This document shows, piece after piece, positions 40,211 to 49,485 of a DNA stretch of 64,000 nt. The stretch covers positions 1 through 64,000 of the forward strand of contig JAFAGC010000033.1 in assembly GCA_023423065.1 (NCBI GenBank). Direction: 5' to 3'. Each line of letters starts with the position of its first letter. Within the stretch, counting starts at the first letter, position 1. The translations under genes and the position numbers were made by a program. Origin of the DNA: Pseudomonadota bacterium (GTDB lineage Bacteria; Pseudomonadota; Gammaproteobacteria; Steroidobacterales; Steroidobacteraceae). Under the pieces are notes generated by a model. It did not search any database, had not been told where the DNA came from, and worked only from the letters and a program-made list of their open reading frames with translations.

Positions 40211-43128
40211 CAGCGCGCCTCCGTGGTTTCGAGCGGTCTCACCTGCGTCGTCGAGAATTCAACCGGGCGACGGTAGCTGCGCAGCGACTGGTGCGCGAGC
40301 GCGATGAGCATCAGCGTGGTCGCGCCCACCACGAGCAGATAGACGCCGAGGTCGAACAGCAGCGTGCTCGAGACGTGGATCTCGCCGATCAGCGGGACCT
40401 CCGCATGCCATTCGAGGCTGGTGAGGAAATTGTCGGACCGCAGCCACGCGGCCGCGCCGGCCGTCGCGGCGCAGATGAGACCGAGCGCGATCGAATACTG
40501 CGGATGAATGCGCATGCGCGACTCGATCCACAACGTGCCGCTCACCATGTACTGCACGATGAACGCCGTGGCCATCACGAGTCCGCCGACGAATCCGCCG
40601 CCCGGCGCATTGTGGCCGCGCAGCAGGAAGAACACCGAAATCACGCCCGCGACCGGCAACAACAGGCGCCCGAGCACCGCCGGCACACGCATGTAGCCGC
40701 TCGGGAGCGTATCGGTGAAATCCTGGCGCGGAACTTCCGGGTTCCCGTCGGACTGCTGCGCGCGCGGCAGCGCCATGCTCTCGGGCGCGGGGCGGAAGCG
40801 GCGCAGTAGTTTGTACACGGCGAGCGCGACGATGCAGACGACCGTGATCTCGCCGAACGTGTCGAAGCCGCGGAAATCGACCAGGATCACGTTCACCACG
40901 TTGCGGCCGCCGCCGTCGGGCAACGCATGTTCGAGGAAGAACTCCGAAATGCTCGAGCCGCGCTCGCGCGCCATGATGTAGAAGGAGCTGGCGGCGAGCC
41001 CCGCGCCGGAGACGATGGCGAGCGCGACGTCGCGCAGCCTGCGCGTGCGGGCACGCACGGTGCGACGCGCGACATCCTTCATCTCCACGCGCTTCGGCAG
41101 CCAGCGCAGGCCGAGAACAAGCAGCACCAGCGTCACGACCTCGACGCTCACCTGCGTGAGCGCGAGATCCGGCGCGGAAAACCAGGCGAACGTCAGCACG
41201 GTCACCAGACCCGCGCCGCCCGTCATGATCAGCGCCGCCAGGCGATGGAACTTCGCCTGCGCCGCCGCGCCGATGGCGCAGGCCGCGCCCACCGCCCACA
41301 GCAGCGCGAAGGTCGGATCCACGGTCGTCAGCTGGAACTCGCTCTGCAGCGGGGAGAACTGCCAGATGGTGAGCGCGGCAACGGCCACGGCGGCGAACAC
41401 GATCCAGCCGAGCTGCGGCTGCAGCCGGCGCGTCGACATGGTGTTGAGCAGGCGGTCGGCGGTGCGCATCAGCACCACCATCGCGACGTCGAAGCCGCGC
41501 TTGCCGTCGAGCCGGGGTGCGAACGGCGCCGGCGCGAGGGCGCCGTCGCGGCGCTTGTACAGCAGTAGATAGAGCGCGACGCCGCCGACGAGCGCGACGA
41601 TGCTCATGATCAGCGGCGCGGTGAATCCGTGCCATACCTTCAGGCTGTACTCCGGCACGTGTGTGCCGAGCATCGCGTGCGCCGCGGCGTCGAGAAACGG
41701 GCCGATGGTGCGAGCCGGAAAGATGCCGACCAGCACGCAGGCCGTGACCAGCAACGCGCTCGGCACGAGCATCCAGCGCGTCGGTTCGTGCGGCGCGCGC
41801 GGCAGGTTTTGCGCCAGCGGGCCGAAGAAGGTGCGATGCACGAGCCTGAGCGAATAGGCCACGCTGAAGACACCGGCGAGCGTCGCCATCGCGGGCAGCC
41901 CGATGCGCAGCCAGGGTTCGCGGCCGGCGAATATGGTTTCGGCGAAGAACATCTCCTTCGAGAGGAATCCGTTCAGCAGCGGCACGCCGGCCATCGCCGC
42001 GGCCGCGACTGCGGCAAGTGTCGCGGTGATCGGCATCACGCGCCCGAGACCGCTGAGTCGCGCGAGGTTGCGCGTGCCGGATTCGTGGTCGACGATGCCG
42101 GCCGCCATGAACAGCGACGCCTTGAACGTCGCGTGATTCATCATGTGGAACACCGCCGCGACCAGCGCGAGCGGACTGTTCATGCCTAACAAGAGAGTGA
42201 TCAGGCCGAGGTGGCTGATCGTCGAATACGCGAGCACACCCTTGATGTCGCGCTGGAACAGCGCGACCGCGGCGCCGAGCAGCAGCGTCGCGAGGCCCGC
42301 GCCGCTGACCAGCGCGAACCACAGATCCGTCCCGGCGAGCGCCGGCCACATGCGCGCGAGCAGGAACACGCCGGCCTTCACCATGGTCGCCGAGTGCAGA
42401 TACGCGGACACCGGCGTCGGCGCGGCCATCGCGTGCGGCAGCCAGAAATGGAACGGGAACTGCGCGCTCTTCGTGAATGCTCCGAGCAGCAGCAGGATCA
42501 GCATCACCGGGTACCAGGGATGCGCGCGCAGCAGGTCGCCCGACGCGAGCACCTCGTCGAGTTGATAGCTGCCCACCACGTGGCCGATCAGGAGTACCGC
42601 CGCGAGCAGGCACAGCCCGCCTGCCGCCGTCACCGTCAACGCCATCGTCGCGCCGCGCCGCGCATCGGCGCGGTGGTACCAGTACGCGATCAGCATGAAC
42701 GACGTGAAGCTCGTGAGCTCCCAGAAGATCACGAGCTGCACGAGGTTGCCCGACAGCACGATGCCGAGCATCGCGCCCATGAACGCGAGCAGGAACGAGA
42801 AGAAGCGCGCGACCGGGTCGCCCGAGGACATGTAGTAGCGCGCATAAAACGCGACCAGCGTGCCGACGCCCGCGATGAGCATCGCGAACACCCATGCGAA
42901 GGCGTCCATGCGCAGGCTGAGCACGAGACCGTACTCCGGCAGCCAGGGCATGCTGGTCTCGACCACGCCCTGCCCGACGACATCGGGATAAAGCAGGATC
43001 ACGAGCGTGCTGGAGGCGAGCGCGAACGCGCCCGCGAGCCATGCGGCGGTGTTGCGCGCATGACTCGGCAGGAACGAAGCGCAGATGCTGCCGACGAACG
43101 GCAGCAGCAGGACCAGGATCAGCATCAT
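40210..43128 (-). CDS. mrpA: Na+/H+ antiporter subunit A fused to subunit B
   Basis: A 972-residue fusion. Residues 1 to about 500 form a NuoL-like proton channel (FWELTSFTSFMLIAYW, TKSAQFPFHFWLPHAMAAPTP). Then come the MrpA-specific C-terminal helices, and from about residue 820 an MrpB domain (LLRGHNAPGGGFVGGLVMA). A separate mrpB gene is absent, so this is a group-2-type A(B)CDEFG operon as in Pseudomonas and Rhizobium PhaAB. The operon should exchange cytoplasmic Na+ (or K+) for protons and support alkaline or salt tolerance. Start ATG 43128 overlaps the nhaR stop (ATGA). Confidence 0.95.
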   Translation of the reverse strand: MMLILVLLLPFVGSICASFLPSHARNTAAWLAGAFALASSTLVILLYPDVVGQGVVETSMPWLPEYGLVLSLRMDAFAWVFAMLIAGVGTLVAFYARYYMSSGDPVARFFSFLLAFMGAMLGIVLSGNLVQLVIFWELTSFTSFMLIAYWYHRADARRGATMALTVTAAGGLCLLAAVLLIGHVVGSYQLDEVLASGDLLRAHPWYPVMLILLLLGAFTKSAQFPFHFWLPHAMAAPTPVSAYLHSATMVKAGVFLLARMWPALAGTDLWFALVSGAGLATLLLGAAVALFQRDIKGVLAYSTISHLGLITLLLGMNSPLALVAAVFHMMNHATFKASLFMAAGIVDHESGTRNLARLSGLGRVMPITATLAAVAAAAMAGVPLLNGFLSKEMFFAETIFAGREPWLRIGLPAMATLAGVFSVAYSLRLVHRTFFGPLAQNLPRAPHEPTRWMLVPSALLVTACVLVGIFPARTIGPFLDAAAHAMLGTHVPEYSLKVWHGFTAPLIMSIVALVGGVALYLLLYKRRDGALAPAPFAPRLDGKRGFDVAMVVLMRTADRLLNTMSTRRLQPQLGWIVFAAVAVAALTIWQFSPLQSEFQLTTVDPTFALLWAVGAACAIGAAAQAKFHRLAALIMTGGAGLVTVLTFAWFSAPDLALTQVSVEVVTLVLLVLGLRWLPKRVEMKDVARRTVRARTRRLRDVALAIVSGAGLAASSFYIMARERGSSISEFFLEHALPDGGGRNVVNVILVDFRGFDTFGEITVVCIVALAVYKLLRRFRPAPESMALPRAQQSDGNPEVPRQDFTDTLPSGYMRVPAVLGRLLLPVAGVISVFFLLRGHNAPGGGFVGGLVMATAFIVQYMVSGTLWIESRMRIHPQYSIALGLICAATAGAAAWLRSDNFLTSLEWHAEVPLIGEIHVSSTLLFDLGVYLLVVGATTLMLIALAHQSLRSYRRPVEFSTTQVRPLETTEAR

Positions 43129-44042
43129 GTGATTCTAGACGCGAAAATTTGTCGAGCGCCGGCAATGATGGCCGCGATCGCGGGGTGTTTGACGGTGCGC
43201 TCCAGCGAGATGGCGAAAAATTGCGCCGTAACGGGGCGCGCCGTTCCCACCCGCTGAAAGCCGTACTCGCGGCGGAACTGCCGCTCCAGCACCAGCGGCA
43301 CGGGCGCGAAGCCGTGACCCGCGCGCACGAACTCGCGCAGGAGCGCGTAATCCTCGAACTCCCCGACCAGGATGGGCCGCACTTCGTGTTGCTCGAGCCA
43401 TTGATCGAGCGCGCGGCGAATCGCGGTGTCGTCCGTGGGCAGCAGCATCTGGACTCCATCGAGCGAGCCCGGGAATCCGCGCTTGAGGCTCGCGGCGATC
43501 GCCGGAGCCGCCATCCAGCAGACGCCGCTCGCGCCGAGGGGATGGTTGTATGCGCGCACGTTGAGCGTCGGCGTGACCGGCGCATCCGACAGCACCACGT
43601 CGAGCTCGTGGACCGCGAGCTTCGCCAGCAGATGTTCGAGCGTGCCTTCGCGGCACGACAGCCGCACGGGCTGCGCGAGACGCATCGCGGGCTCGAGCAG
43701 ACGCTGCGCGACCTCCTTGGGCACCACGTCGTCGATTCCGACGGTGACCCGCAGCGGACGCTGGGAGGGACGATGCGCCAGCGCGTCGAGCATTTCGTGG
43801 CCGAGTCCGAAGATCTGATCAGCGAACGAATACACGATGCGCCCGGCTTCCGTCGGCACGAGCTTGCGGCCGGACTTCGCCAGCAGCTTCTCCCCGAGGC
43901 GCTCCTCGAGCGAACGGATCTGCGCGCTCACCGTGGGCACGGACAGCGCGAGCTCGTCGGCCGCGCGCGTCACGCTGCCGGTGCGCACCACCGACCAGAA
44001 GTAGAGCAGGTGCTGGTAATTGATCCTGCGGGAGATCGCCAT
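43125..44042 (-). CDS. nhaR: NhaR-type LysR regulator
   Basis: A 305-residue LTTR closely resembling NhaR, the Na+-responsive activator: INYQHLLYFWSVVRTGSVTRAADEL in the helix-turn-helix and KSGRKLVPTEAGRIVYSFADQIF following it. It is the first gene of the mrp operon and overlaps mrpA by 4 bp, so regulator and antiporter are made together. In E. coli NhaR controls nhaA; here the position implies control of Mrp. Start ATG 44042 is chosen because family proteins begin at this point; upstream sequence in frame is not conserved-looking. Confidence 0.92.
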   Translation of the reverse strand: MAISRRINYQHLLYFWSVVRTGSVTRAADELALSVPTVSAQIRSLEERLGEKLLAKSGRKLVPTEAGRIVYSFADQIFGLGHEMLDALAHRPSQRPLRVTVGIDDVVPKEVAQRLLEPAMRLAQPVRLSCREGTLEHLLAKLAVHELDVVLSDAPVTPTLNVRAYNHPLGASGVCWMAAPAIAASLKRGFPGSLDGVQMLLPTDDTAIRRALDQWLEQHEVRPILVGEFEDYALLREFVRAGHGFAPVPLVLERQFRREYGFQRVGTARPVTAQFFAISLERTVKHPAIAAIIAGARQIFASRIT

Positions 44043-44116
44043 GATTAGAGCAAAGCTAACGCATCGAGCGATTCTTTCAAATTGTCCGAATGAGGTATGC
44101 GGGCTACAAGAGCCCC

Positions 44117-44551
44117 ATGAATACCTTGCTCGAAACCACACCCACGACCCGGCCGGCGATCGTCATCGCCGATCGCGACCTGCGCCGCCTGGATGGTCTG
44201 CTTGGCGCGGGCTCGGCGGCTCGCCGCGACGCGAGCCACCTGCAGGAACTGCGGGCGGAGCTCGACCGCGCGATCATCGTGTCGCCCGAGGAGATTCCGG
44301 CGGGCGTGATCACGATGGACAGCACCGTGATGGTGGAGGACCTCACGACCGGCATGCGCCGGCAGATCACGCTCGTCTACCCGACGGACGCGAACCCCGA
44401 CCTCGGCCGGATTTCCGTATTGGCTCCGCTCGGCACGGCCTTGCTCGGCTTCCGCGAAGGCGACGAAGTCGAGTGGCGGATGCCCGGCGGCCTGCGGCAC
44501 CTGCGTATCGAACGTGTATGGAGGCGGCATGAAGATACTGTGCGCCACTGA
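44117..44551 (+). CDS. rnk: Rnk-family nucleoside diphosphate kinase regulator / GreA-like C-terminal protein
   Basis: A 144-residue protein with an N-terminal short coiled coil (ELRAELDRAIIVSP) and a GreA/GreB C-terminal-type FKBP-like domain (VEDLTTGMRRQITLVYP, ISVLAPLGTALLGFREGDEVEW). Rnk binds RNA polymerase near the secondary channel without the acidic tip of Gre factors. The divergent nhaR begins 74 bp away. The gene overlaps the following stress protein by 23 bp. ATG 44117 gives the usual family length. Confidence 0.9.
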   Translation: MNTLLETTPTTRPAIVIADRDLRRLDGLLGAGSAARRDASHLQELRAELDRAIIVSPEEIPAGVITMDSTVMVEDLTTGMRRQITLVYPTDANPDLGRISVLAPLGTALLGFREGDEVEWRMPGGLRHLRIERVWRRHEDTVRH

Positions 44552-45455
44552 CCTGCTACCGAAGACCGATCCGGCGATCGAACGCGCGCACCAGCTGCGC
44601 GCGGAACTCGGCGCCCGGCTCACGCTCATGCACGTCGTGATCCCGGGTACGACGCCGGACGGCACGCTCGAGCAGCGCCTGCTGAGCGCGAATTCGCGGC
44701 TCGCCGGGCGTGTCCGCCGGGCCACCGCGCCCGTCGAGCTCGTGGTCCGCTGTGGGCGTCCGGCCAAGATCGTCACGGAAACGGCGCGCTCGCGCCACGC
44801 GGACCTGGTCGTGATCGGCCCGCACGAGGTGGACCCGGTGGCCGATGCCATCAGGGGCACGCTCACCGAACACATCGTCGGCGATGCGCGCTGCCCCGTG
44901 TTGATCGTGCGCCGCCGGGCGCGCGAGGAGTATCGCAGCGTGATGCTCGCGCTCGACGGCTCGCCGTCGTCGCGCCACGTCATCGACACGGCGGAAGCGC
45001 TCGGCCTGTCGCGGCGCAGAGTAGATAGAAGGCTGACGGCCATCCACGCGCACGAGCCGCCCTACGAGGCGATGATGACCTCGGTGGGCGTGGGCGACGC
45101 GAACGTCGCGAAATACGCGGCCGCGACGCTGGCGCAGGCGGCGGAGGCGATGCGCGCCGAGCTGCGCGCGCGCAGCAATCACCCCGAGCGATATCGATTG
45201 TTGGTCGCGGAAGGACGTCCCGTGCCCGCTATCCGGCGCGCAATGGAAGAAGTGGAACCGGACCTGGTGATGCTCGGGACGCGCGGACTGGGCCGCTTCC
45301 GGCGAGCGATGCTCGGAAGCACGGCGAACGACATCCTGCGGTCGACGGACTGCGACGTATTGCTGGTGCCGGAAACCGCCGTGCGCGCCGCGCGACGCGC
45401 GCAGGCGCGCGGTGCGGGGCCGAGCCCGGACGACTTCGGGCCGGGCGCCGCCTAG
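44529..45455 (+). CDS. tandem-domain universal stress protein
   Basis: A 308-residue protein made of two UspA domains. The first (about 1-138) begins MKILCATDLLPKTDPAIERA and the second (about 140-290) begins SVMLALDGSPSSRHVIDTAE. The second keeps an ATP-binding-like GTRGLGRFRRAMLGSTANDIL loop, with spacing similar to G-2x-G-9x-G(S/T). GGAGG lies 5 nt before ATG 44529, inside rnk, so the two are translationally linked. It overlaps the convergent ilvH by 4 bp. Role: stress survival, otherwise unspecified. Confidence 0.88.
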   Translation: MKILCATDLLPKTDPAIERAHQLRAELGARLTLMHVVIPGTTPDGTLEQRLLSANSRLAGRVRRATAPVELVVRCGRPAKIVTETARSRHADLVVIGPHEVDPVADAIRGTLTEHIVGDARCPVLIVRRRAREEYRSVMLALDGSPSSRHVIDTAEALGLSRRRVDRRLTAIHAHEPPYEAMMTSVGVGDANVAKYAAATLAQAAEAMRAELRARSNHPERYRLLVAEGRPVPAIRRAMEEVEPDLVMLGTRGLGRFRRAMLGSTANDILRSTDCDVLLVPETAVRAARRAQARGAGPSPDDFGPGAA

Positions 45456-45982
45456 CGAACGACGTGCAGCGGGCGGGCGCTGCGCCCGACCGCGAGCGCG
45501 CCCGATCGAACTACTTCGATGAGCTCGGTGCGCTCGCCGAGATCGCTCACGAACTTGCCGATCTCGGCCTCCGAGGCCGTGAGTTCGACCACGAAGCTGT
45601 CGGGCGAGGGCGCGAGCACGCGGCCGCCGGCCCGCACGACATAACCGCGGACCGAATCGATGAGCTGCGGCTCGACGCGCAGCTTGAGGACGACCAGCTC
45701 GCGCTCGATGTGTTCGCCGCGCGTGAGGTCTTCCACCGCGACGACGTCGATGAGCTTGTTGAGCTGGTTGACGATCTGCAGGATCACTCCGTCCGCGCCC
45801 TTGGTGACCAGTGTCACGCGCGATACCAGGGGATCATCCGTGGCCGCGACCGACAGCGACTCGATGTTGTAGCCGCGGGTCGAGAACAGCCCCGTGACGC
45901 GGGTGAGCGCCCCGGCCTCGTTCTGGAGGTGGATGGCGATGATATGACGCATGCTCTGGACGGCTTTCTGGGGTGCGGACAT
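45452..45982 (-). CDS. ilvH: acetolactate synthase small (regulatory) subunit
   Basis: Regulatory subunit of acetohydroxyacid synthase, giving valine feedback. The 176-residue protein has an N-terminal ACT domain (HIIAIHLQNEAGALTRVTG, YNIESLSVAATDD) and the C-terminal ALS_ss_C domain. ATG 45982 or ATG 45952 could be the start. Unusually it is transcribed away from the large subunit ilvB (start 46054), with about 70 bp between starts. In most bacteria the two are consecutive in one operon. Confidence 0.93.
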   Translation of the reverse strand: MSAPQKAVQSMRHIIAIHLQNEAGALTRVTGLFSTRGYNIESLSVAATDDPLVSRVTLVTKGADGVILQIVNQLNKLIDVVAVEDLTRGEHIERELVVLKLRVEPQLIDSVRGYVVRAGGRVLAPSPDSFVVELTASEAEIGKFVSDLGERTELIEVVRSGALAVGRSARPLHVVR

Positions 45983-46053
45983 GTCGGCCAGAATAGCGGT
46001 TTGCCGCCGATCCATTCAATGCGGGCCGCCAAACTGCTAGGCTCCGGGCTTCT

Positions 46054-47943
46054 ATGGCGAAACACCCCACAAAACCGACCAATATCCGGGACTTGAGCGC
46101 GGCGGCGCCCAGGACCGCGCCTTCAATCCGTCATCCGCTCGCGGGTCAGAAGATGACCGGCGCCGAGATGATCGTGCAGGTATTGGCGGACGAGGGTGTA
46201 TCGACGATCTTCGGCTACTCGGGCGGCGCCATCCTGCCCACCTACGACGCCGTATTCCTCTACAACGAGGCGCGCAAGGCGAAGGGCGAGTCGCCGATTC
46301 CGCTCATCGTTCCCGCCAACGAGCAGGGCGCCGGGTTCATGGCCGCGGGTTATTCGCGCTCCAGCGGCCGCGTGGGCGTGTGCATCGTGACCTCGGGCCC
46401 CGGCGCGACCAACACCGTCACGCCGATCCGGGATTGCATGGCGGATTCCGTCCCGATCGTCGTCATCTGCGGGCAGGTGCCCACCGGCGCGATCGGCACC
46501 GACGCGTTCCAGGAAGCGCCCGTGCCTTCGATCATGGGCTCGGTCGCGAAACACATCTTCCTCGTCACCGACTCGGCGAAACTCGAAGCGACGGTGCGCA
46601 CCGCGTTCGAGATCGCGCGCACGGGCCGTCCGGGTCCGGTCGTCATCGACATCCCGAAGGACGTGCAGAACTGGACGGGCGAGTTCCAGGGCTCGGGCAC
46701 GCTGCCGATGCCCGGCTACCGCAAGCGCCTCGAGACTCTATCTACCGACATCATCGACGGCACCGAGGCCAACCATTTCTTCGAGATGCTGGGCGACTCG
46801 CAGCGGCCGCTGATCTACGCGGGCGGCGGCGTCATCGCGGGCGAGGCCGCGCAGGAACTGCGCGAGTTCGCCGAGGCGTTCGACATCCCCGTGGTCACGA
46901 CGCTCATGGGCATCGGCGCGGTGGACACGACCAGTCCGCTGTCGATGCGCATGCTCGGCATGCACGGCGCGGCGTTCGCAAACTACGCGGTCGACGACTG
47001 CGATTTCCTGATCGCGATCGGCGCGCGTTTCGACGATCGCGTCGCGGGCATGCCCGCGAAGTTCGCGCCGAACGCGAAGTACATCGCGCACTTCGACATC
47101 GATCGCGCCGAGATCAACAAGGTCAAGCGCGTGCAATGGAGTCACGTGGGCATGTTGCCCGAGGCGCTGGGCACGCTCACCGCGCACGGCAAACGCGCCG
47201 GCTTCAAGCGCGACCGCTCGAAGTGGCTCGCGTACCTCGACGATCTGCGCAAGAAGTTCGCGATGAACTACGACCGCGAGAGCGAACTGATCCAGCCTTA
47301 CTACGTGATCGAGGAAATCAACCGCATCACGAAGGGCGAAGCGATCATCTCGACCGGCGTCGGCCAGCACCAGATGTGGGCCGCGCAGTACTTCGATTTC
47401 CGCAACCCGCGCCTGTTTCTGACTTCGGGCTCGATGGGCACGATGGGCTTCGGCCTCCCCGCCGCGCTCGGCGCGCAGTTCGCGAACCCGGACAAACTGG
47501 TGATCGACATCGACGGCGACGCCTCGGTGCGCATGAACATCGGCGAGATGGAAACCGCGACCACCTACAACCTGCCGGTCAAGATCGTCGTGCTGAACAA
47601 CAACGGCGACGGCATGGTCAAGCAGTGGCAGAAGCTGTTCTTCAAGGGCCGCCTGTCGGGGTCCGAGAAGTCGCTGCACACCAAGGATTTCATCAAGGCC
47701 GCGCAGGCCGATGGATTCAAGTACGCCGTGCGCCTCGACAAGAAGGCGGACGTGCCGGCCGTGATAGAGCAATTCCTCGCGTTCGAGGGTGCCGCGTTCC
47801 TCGAGGTGATGATCGATCCGGACGCGGGCGTGTATCCGATGGTCGGCCCCGGCCAGCCGTACGAGGCGATGATCACGGGCGACTGGATTCCGTCGCGCAC
47901 GAAGGTGGACGTGAAGCCTCCGGGCGCCTCGGAGATGTTCTAG
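46054..47943 (+). CDS. ilvB: acetolactate synthase large (catalytic) subunit
   Basis: ThDP-, FAD- and Mg-dependent condensation of pyruvate to acetolactate, the first common step of branched-chain amino-acid synthesis. The 629-residue protein has a 30-residue N-terminal extension. The catalytic glutamate is Glu90 in VPANEQGAGF (commonly RHEQGA, so the His is replaced by Asn). The ThDP motif runs from DGDASVRMN to VLNNNGDGMVKQWQ. The NNNGDG variant differs from the usual NNQYLG of E. coli-type enzymes. Its partner ilvH is divergent; gloA and azlCD follow on the same strand. Confidence 0.93.
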   Translation: MAKHPTKPTNIRDLSAAAPRTAPSIRHPLAGQKMTGAEMIVQVLADEGVSTIFGYSGGAILPTYDAVFLYNEARKAKGESPIPLIVPANEQGAGFMAAGYSRSSGRVGVCIVTSGPGATNTVTPIRDCMADSVPIVVICGQVPTGAIGTDAFQEAPVPSIMGSVAKHIFLVTDSAKLEATVRTAFEIARTGRPGPVVIDIPKDVQNWTGEFQGSGTLPMPGYRKRLETLSTDIIDGTEANHFFEMLGDSQRPLIYAGGGVIAGEAAQELREFAEAFDIPVVTTLMGIGAVDTTSPLSMRMLGMHGAAFANYAVDDCDFLIAIGARFDDRVAGMPAKFAPNAKYIAHFDIDRAEINKVKRVQWSHVGMLPEALGTLTAHGKRAGFKRDRSKWLAYLDDLRKKFAMNYDRESELIQPYYVIEEINRITKGEAIISTGVGQHQMWAAQYFDFRNPRLFLTSGSMGTMGFGLPAALGAQFANPDKLVIDIDGDASVRMNIGEMETATTYNLPVKIVVLNNNGDGMVKQWQKLFFKGRLSGSEKSLHTKDFIKAAQADGFKYAVRLDKKADVPAVIEQFLAFEGAAFLEVMIDPDAGVYPMVGPGQPYEAMITGDWIPSRTKVDVKPPGASEMF

Positions 47944-47963
47944 CTACCCTTCGCACGTTCCCC

Positions 47964-48383
47964 ATGAAATACCTGCACACCATGGTGCGCGTCACCGAGG
48001 TCGATGCGTCGCTGAAGTTCTACTGCGACGCGCTCGGCCTCGAAGTGGTTTCGCGCAAGGACTTTCCGCAGGGCAAGTTCACGCTCATCTTCTTGGCAGC
48101 GCCCGGCGACAGCAGCGCCCAGGTCGAGCTCACCCACAACTGGGAGCCCGAGACGTACACGGGCGGCCGCAACTTCGGGCACCTGGCCTACGCGGTCGAC
48201 GACATCTACGCGGCCTGTGAACGCCTGCAGAAACACGGCGTCACGATCAACCGGCCGCCGCGCGACGGCCGCATGGCGTTCGTGCGCTCGCCCGACGGCA
48301 TCTCGATCGAACTACTGCAGAAGGACGGCTCGCTGCCGCCGCGCGAGCCGTGGGTGTCGATGCCCAACACCGGGAGCTGGTGA
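47964..48383 (+). CDS. gloA: lactoylglutathione lyase (glyoxalase I)
   Basis: A 139-residue enzyme that isomerises the methylglyoxal-glutathione adduct to S-lactoylglutathione. The four metal ligands are in place: His5 (YLHTMVRV), Glu55 (QVELTHNW), His73 (NFGHLAYAV) and Glu116 (ISIELLQK). The short loop form is the Ni2+-type typical of proteobacteria. It lies 20 bp after ilvB and overlaps azlC by 4 bp. Confidence 0.93.
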   Translation: MKYLHTMVRVTEVDASLKFYCDALGLEVVSRKDFPQGKFTLIFLAAPGDSSAQVELTHNWEPETYTGGRNFGHLAYAVDDIYAACERLQKHGVTINRPPRDGRMAFVRSPDGISIELLQKDGSLPPREPWVSMPNTGSW

Positions 48384-49111
48384 GCCCCACCGATTCCACG
48401 CGCCGGGAAGCCTTTCGCCAGGGACAGCGGGCCATCCTGCACTCGCTGCCCGGCGCCGCCGCGTGGGGGCTCGTCAGCGGCGTCGCGATGGTGAAGGGCG
48501 GGCTCGCCGTTCCCTGGGCCATCCTGATGTCGCTGCTCGTGTACGCCGGTTCCGCGCAGCTCGCGGCGCTCCCGCTCATCGTCGCGGGCGCGCCGCTCTG
48601 GGTCATCGTCGCCACCGGGCTCATCACCAACCTGCGGTTCGTCATCTACAGCGCGGCGCTGCGGCCTTACTTCGCGCACGAGAGCCGCGGCAAACGCGCC
48701 GCGCTCGGGTTCTTCATGACGGATTTCACGTTCACGCTCTTCATGCGGCACGCGATGGAGAACACGCTGCCCGTGCGGCATCGCGATGCGTGGTTCGGCG
48801 GCGTCTGCGCGAACAACTGGGTCACGTGGCAGGTGAGCGCGATCACCGGCATCGTGGCGGCCAGCTACGTTCCGACGGAATGGGGTCTCGAGTTCACGGG
48901 CACGCTCGCGTTGATCGCGCTCGTGGGTCCGTCACTCAAGGCGCGGCCCGCGCTCGTCGGTTTCATCGTGGCCGCGCTGGTCGCGCTGCTCGCCTACGGA
49001 TTGCCGTTCAAGCTCGGACTGTTCTGCGGCGCGATCGCCGGCATCGTCGCCGCGACGCTCGCCGACAGCTGGCGCGAGCCCGGGCAGCCCGCGCTCGGGA
49101 AGACGGCGTGA
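48380..49111 (+). CDS. azlC: branched-chain amino-acid exporter large subunit (AzlC family)
   Basis: A 243-residue inner-membrane protein with six to eight helices. The AzlC/YgaZ signature PGAAAWGLVSGVAMVKGGL is near the N-terminus, followed by MSLLVYAGSAQLAALPLI and TNLRFVIYSAALRPYF. The GTG start at 48380 overlaps the gloA stop, with GGGAG at 48372-48376. It works with AzlD to export valine, leucine or isoleucine, which fits its position behind ilvB. Confidence 0.92.
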   Translation: MSPTDSTRREAFRQGQRAILHSLPGAAAWGLVSGVAMVKGGLAVPWAILMSLLVYAGSAQLAALPLIVAGAPLWVIVATGLITNLRFVIYSAALRPYFAHESRGKRAALGFFMTDFTFTLFMRHAMENTLPVRHRDAWFGGVCANNWVTWQVSAITGIVAASYVPTEWGLEFTGTLALIALVGPSLKARPALVGFIVAALVALLAYGLPFKLGLFCGAIAGIVAATLADSWREPGQPALGKTA

Positions 49112-49449
49112 ACGACGCGGTTGCTGGTTTCGCGCTCGCGGTCGTCATCGTCGGACTCGCGCTCACGACGTTCGTCACGCGCACGTCGTTCCTGCTCGCG
49201 GGCTCGCGCCTCAAGCTCGGGCACAAGGTCGAGACGGCGCTGCGTTACGCGCCCGTGTGCACGCTCGCGGCCATCATCGTGCCCGACGTGCTGATTCACG
49301 GACCCGCGCACGACTACGATTTTTCCCCGTTCAGCCCGCGGCTCGTCGGCGCATTCGCGGCCGGCATCTGGCTGTGTTTCTCCCGGAACATCATCGGCTG
49401 CCTGCTCACGGGCATGGCGGGGTATTCGCTCGCGCGCCTGTTTCTGTAA
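49108..49449 (+). CDS. azlD: branched-chain amino-acid exporter small subunit (AzlD family)
   Basis: A 113-residue four-helix protein of the AzlD/YgaH type (LTTFVTRTSFLLAGSRLKL, LRYAPVCTLAAIIVPDVL). GTG 49108 overlaps the azlC stop by 4 bp. It is the last gene of the ilvB-gloA-azlCD run. Confidence 0.9.
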   Translation: MNDAVAGFALAVVIVGLALTTFVTRTSFLLAGSRLKLGHKVETALRYAPVCTLAAIIVPDVLIHGPAHDYDFSPFSPRLVGAFAAGIWLCFSRNIIGCLLTGMAGYSLARLFL

Positions 49450-49485
49450 AGACGGTTGAACCGAGTCCAGAATCTCCGGCACGCC

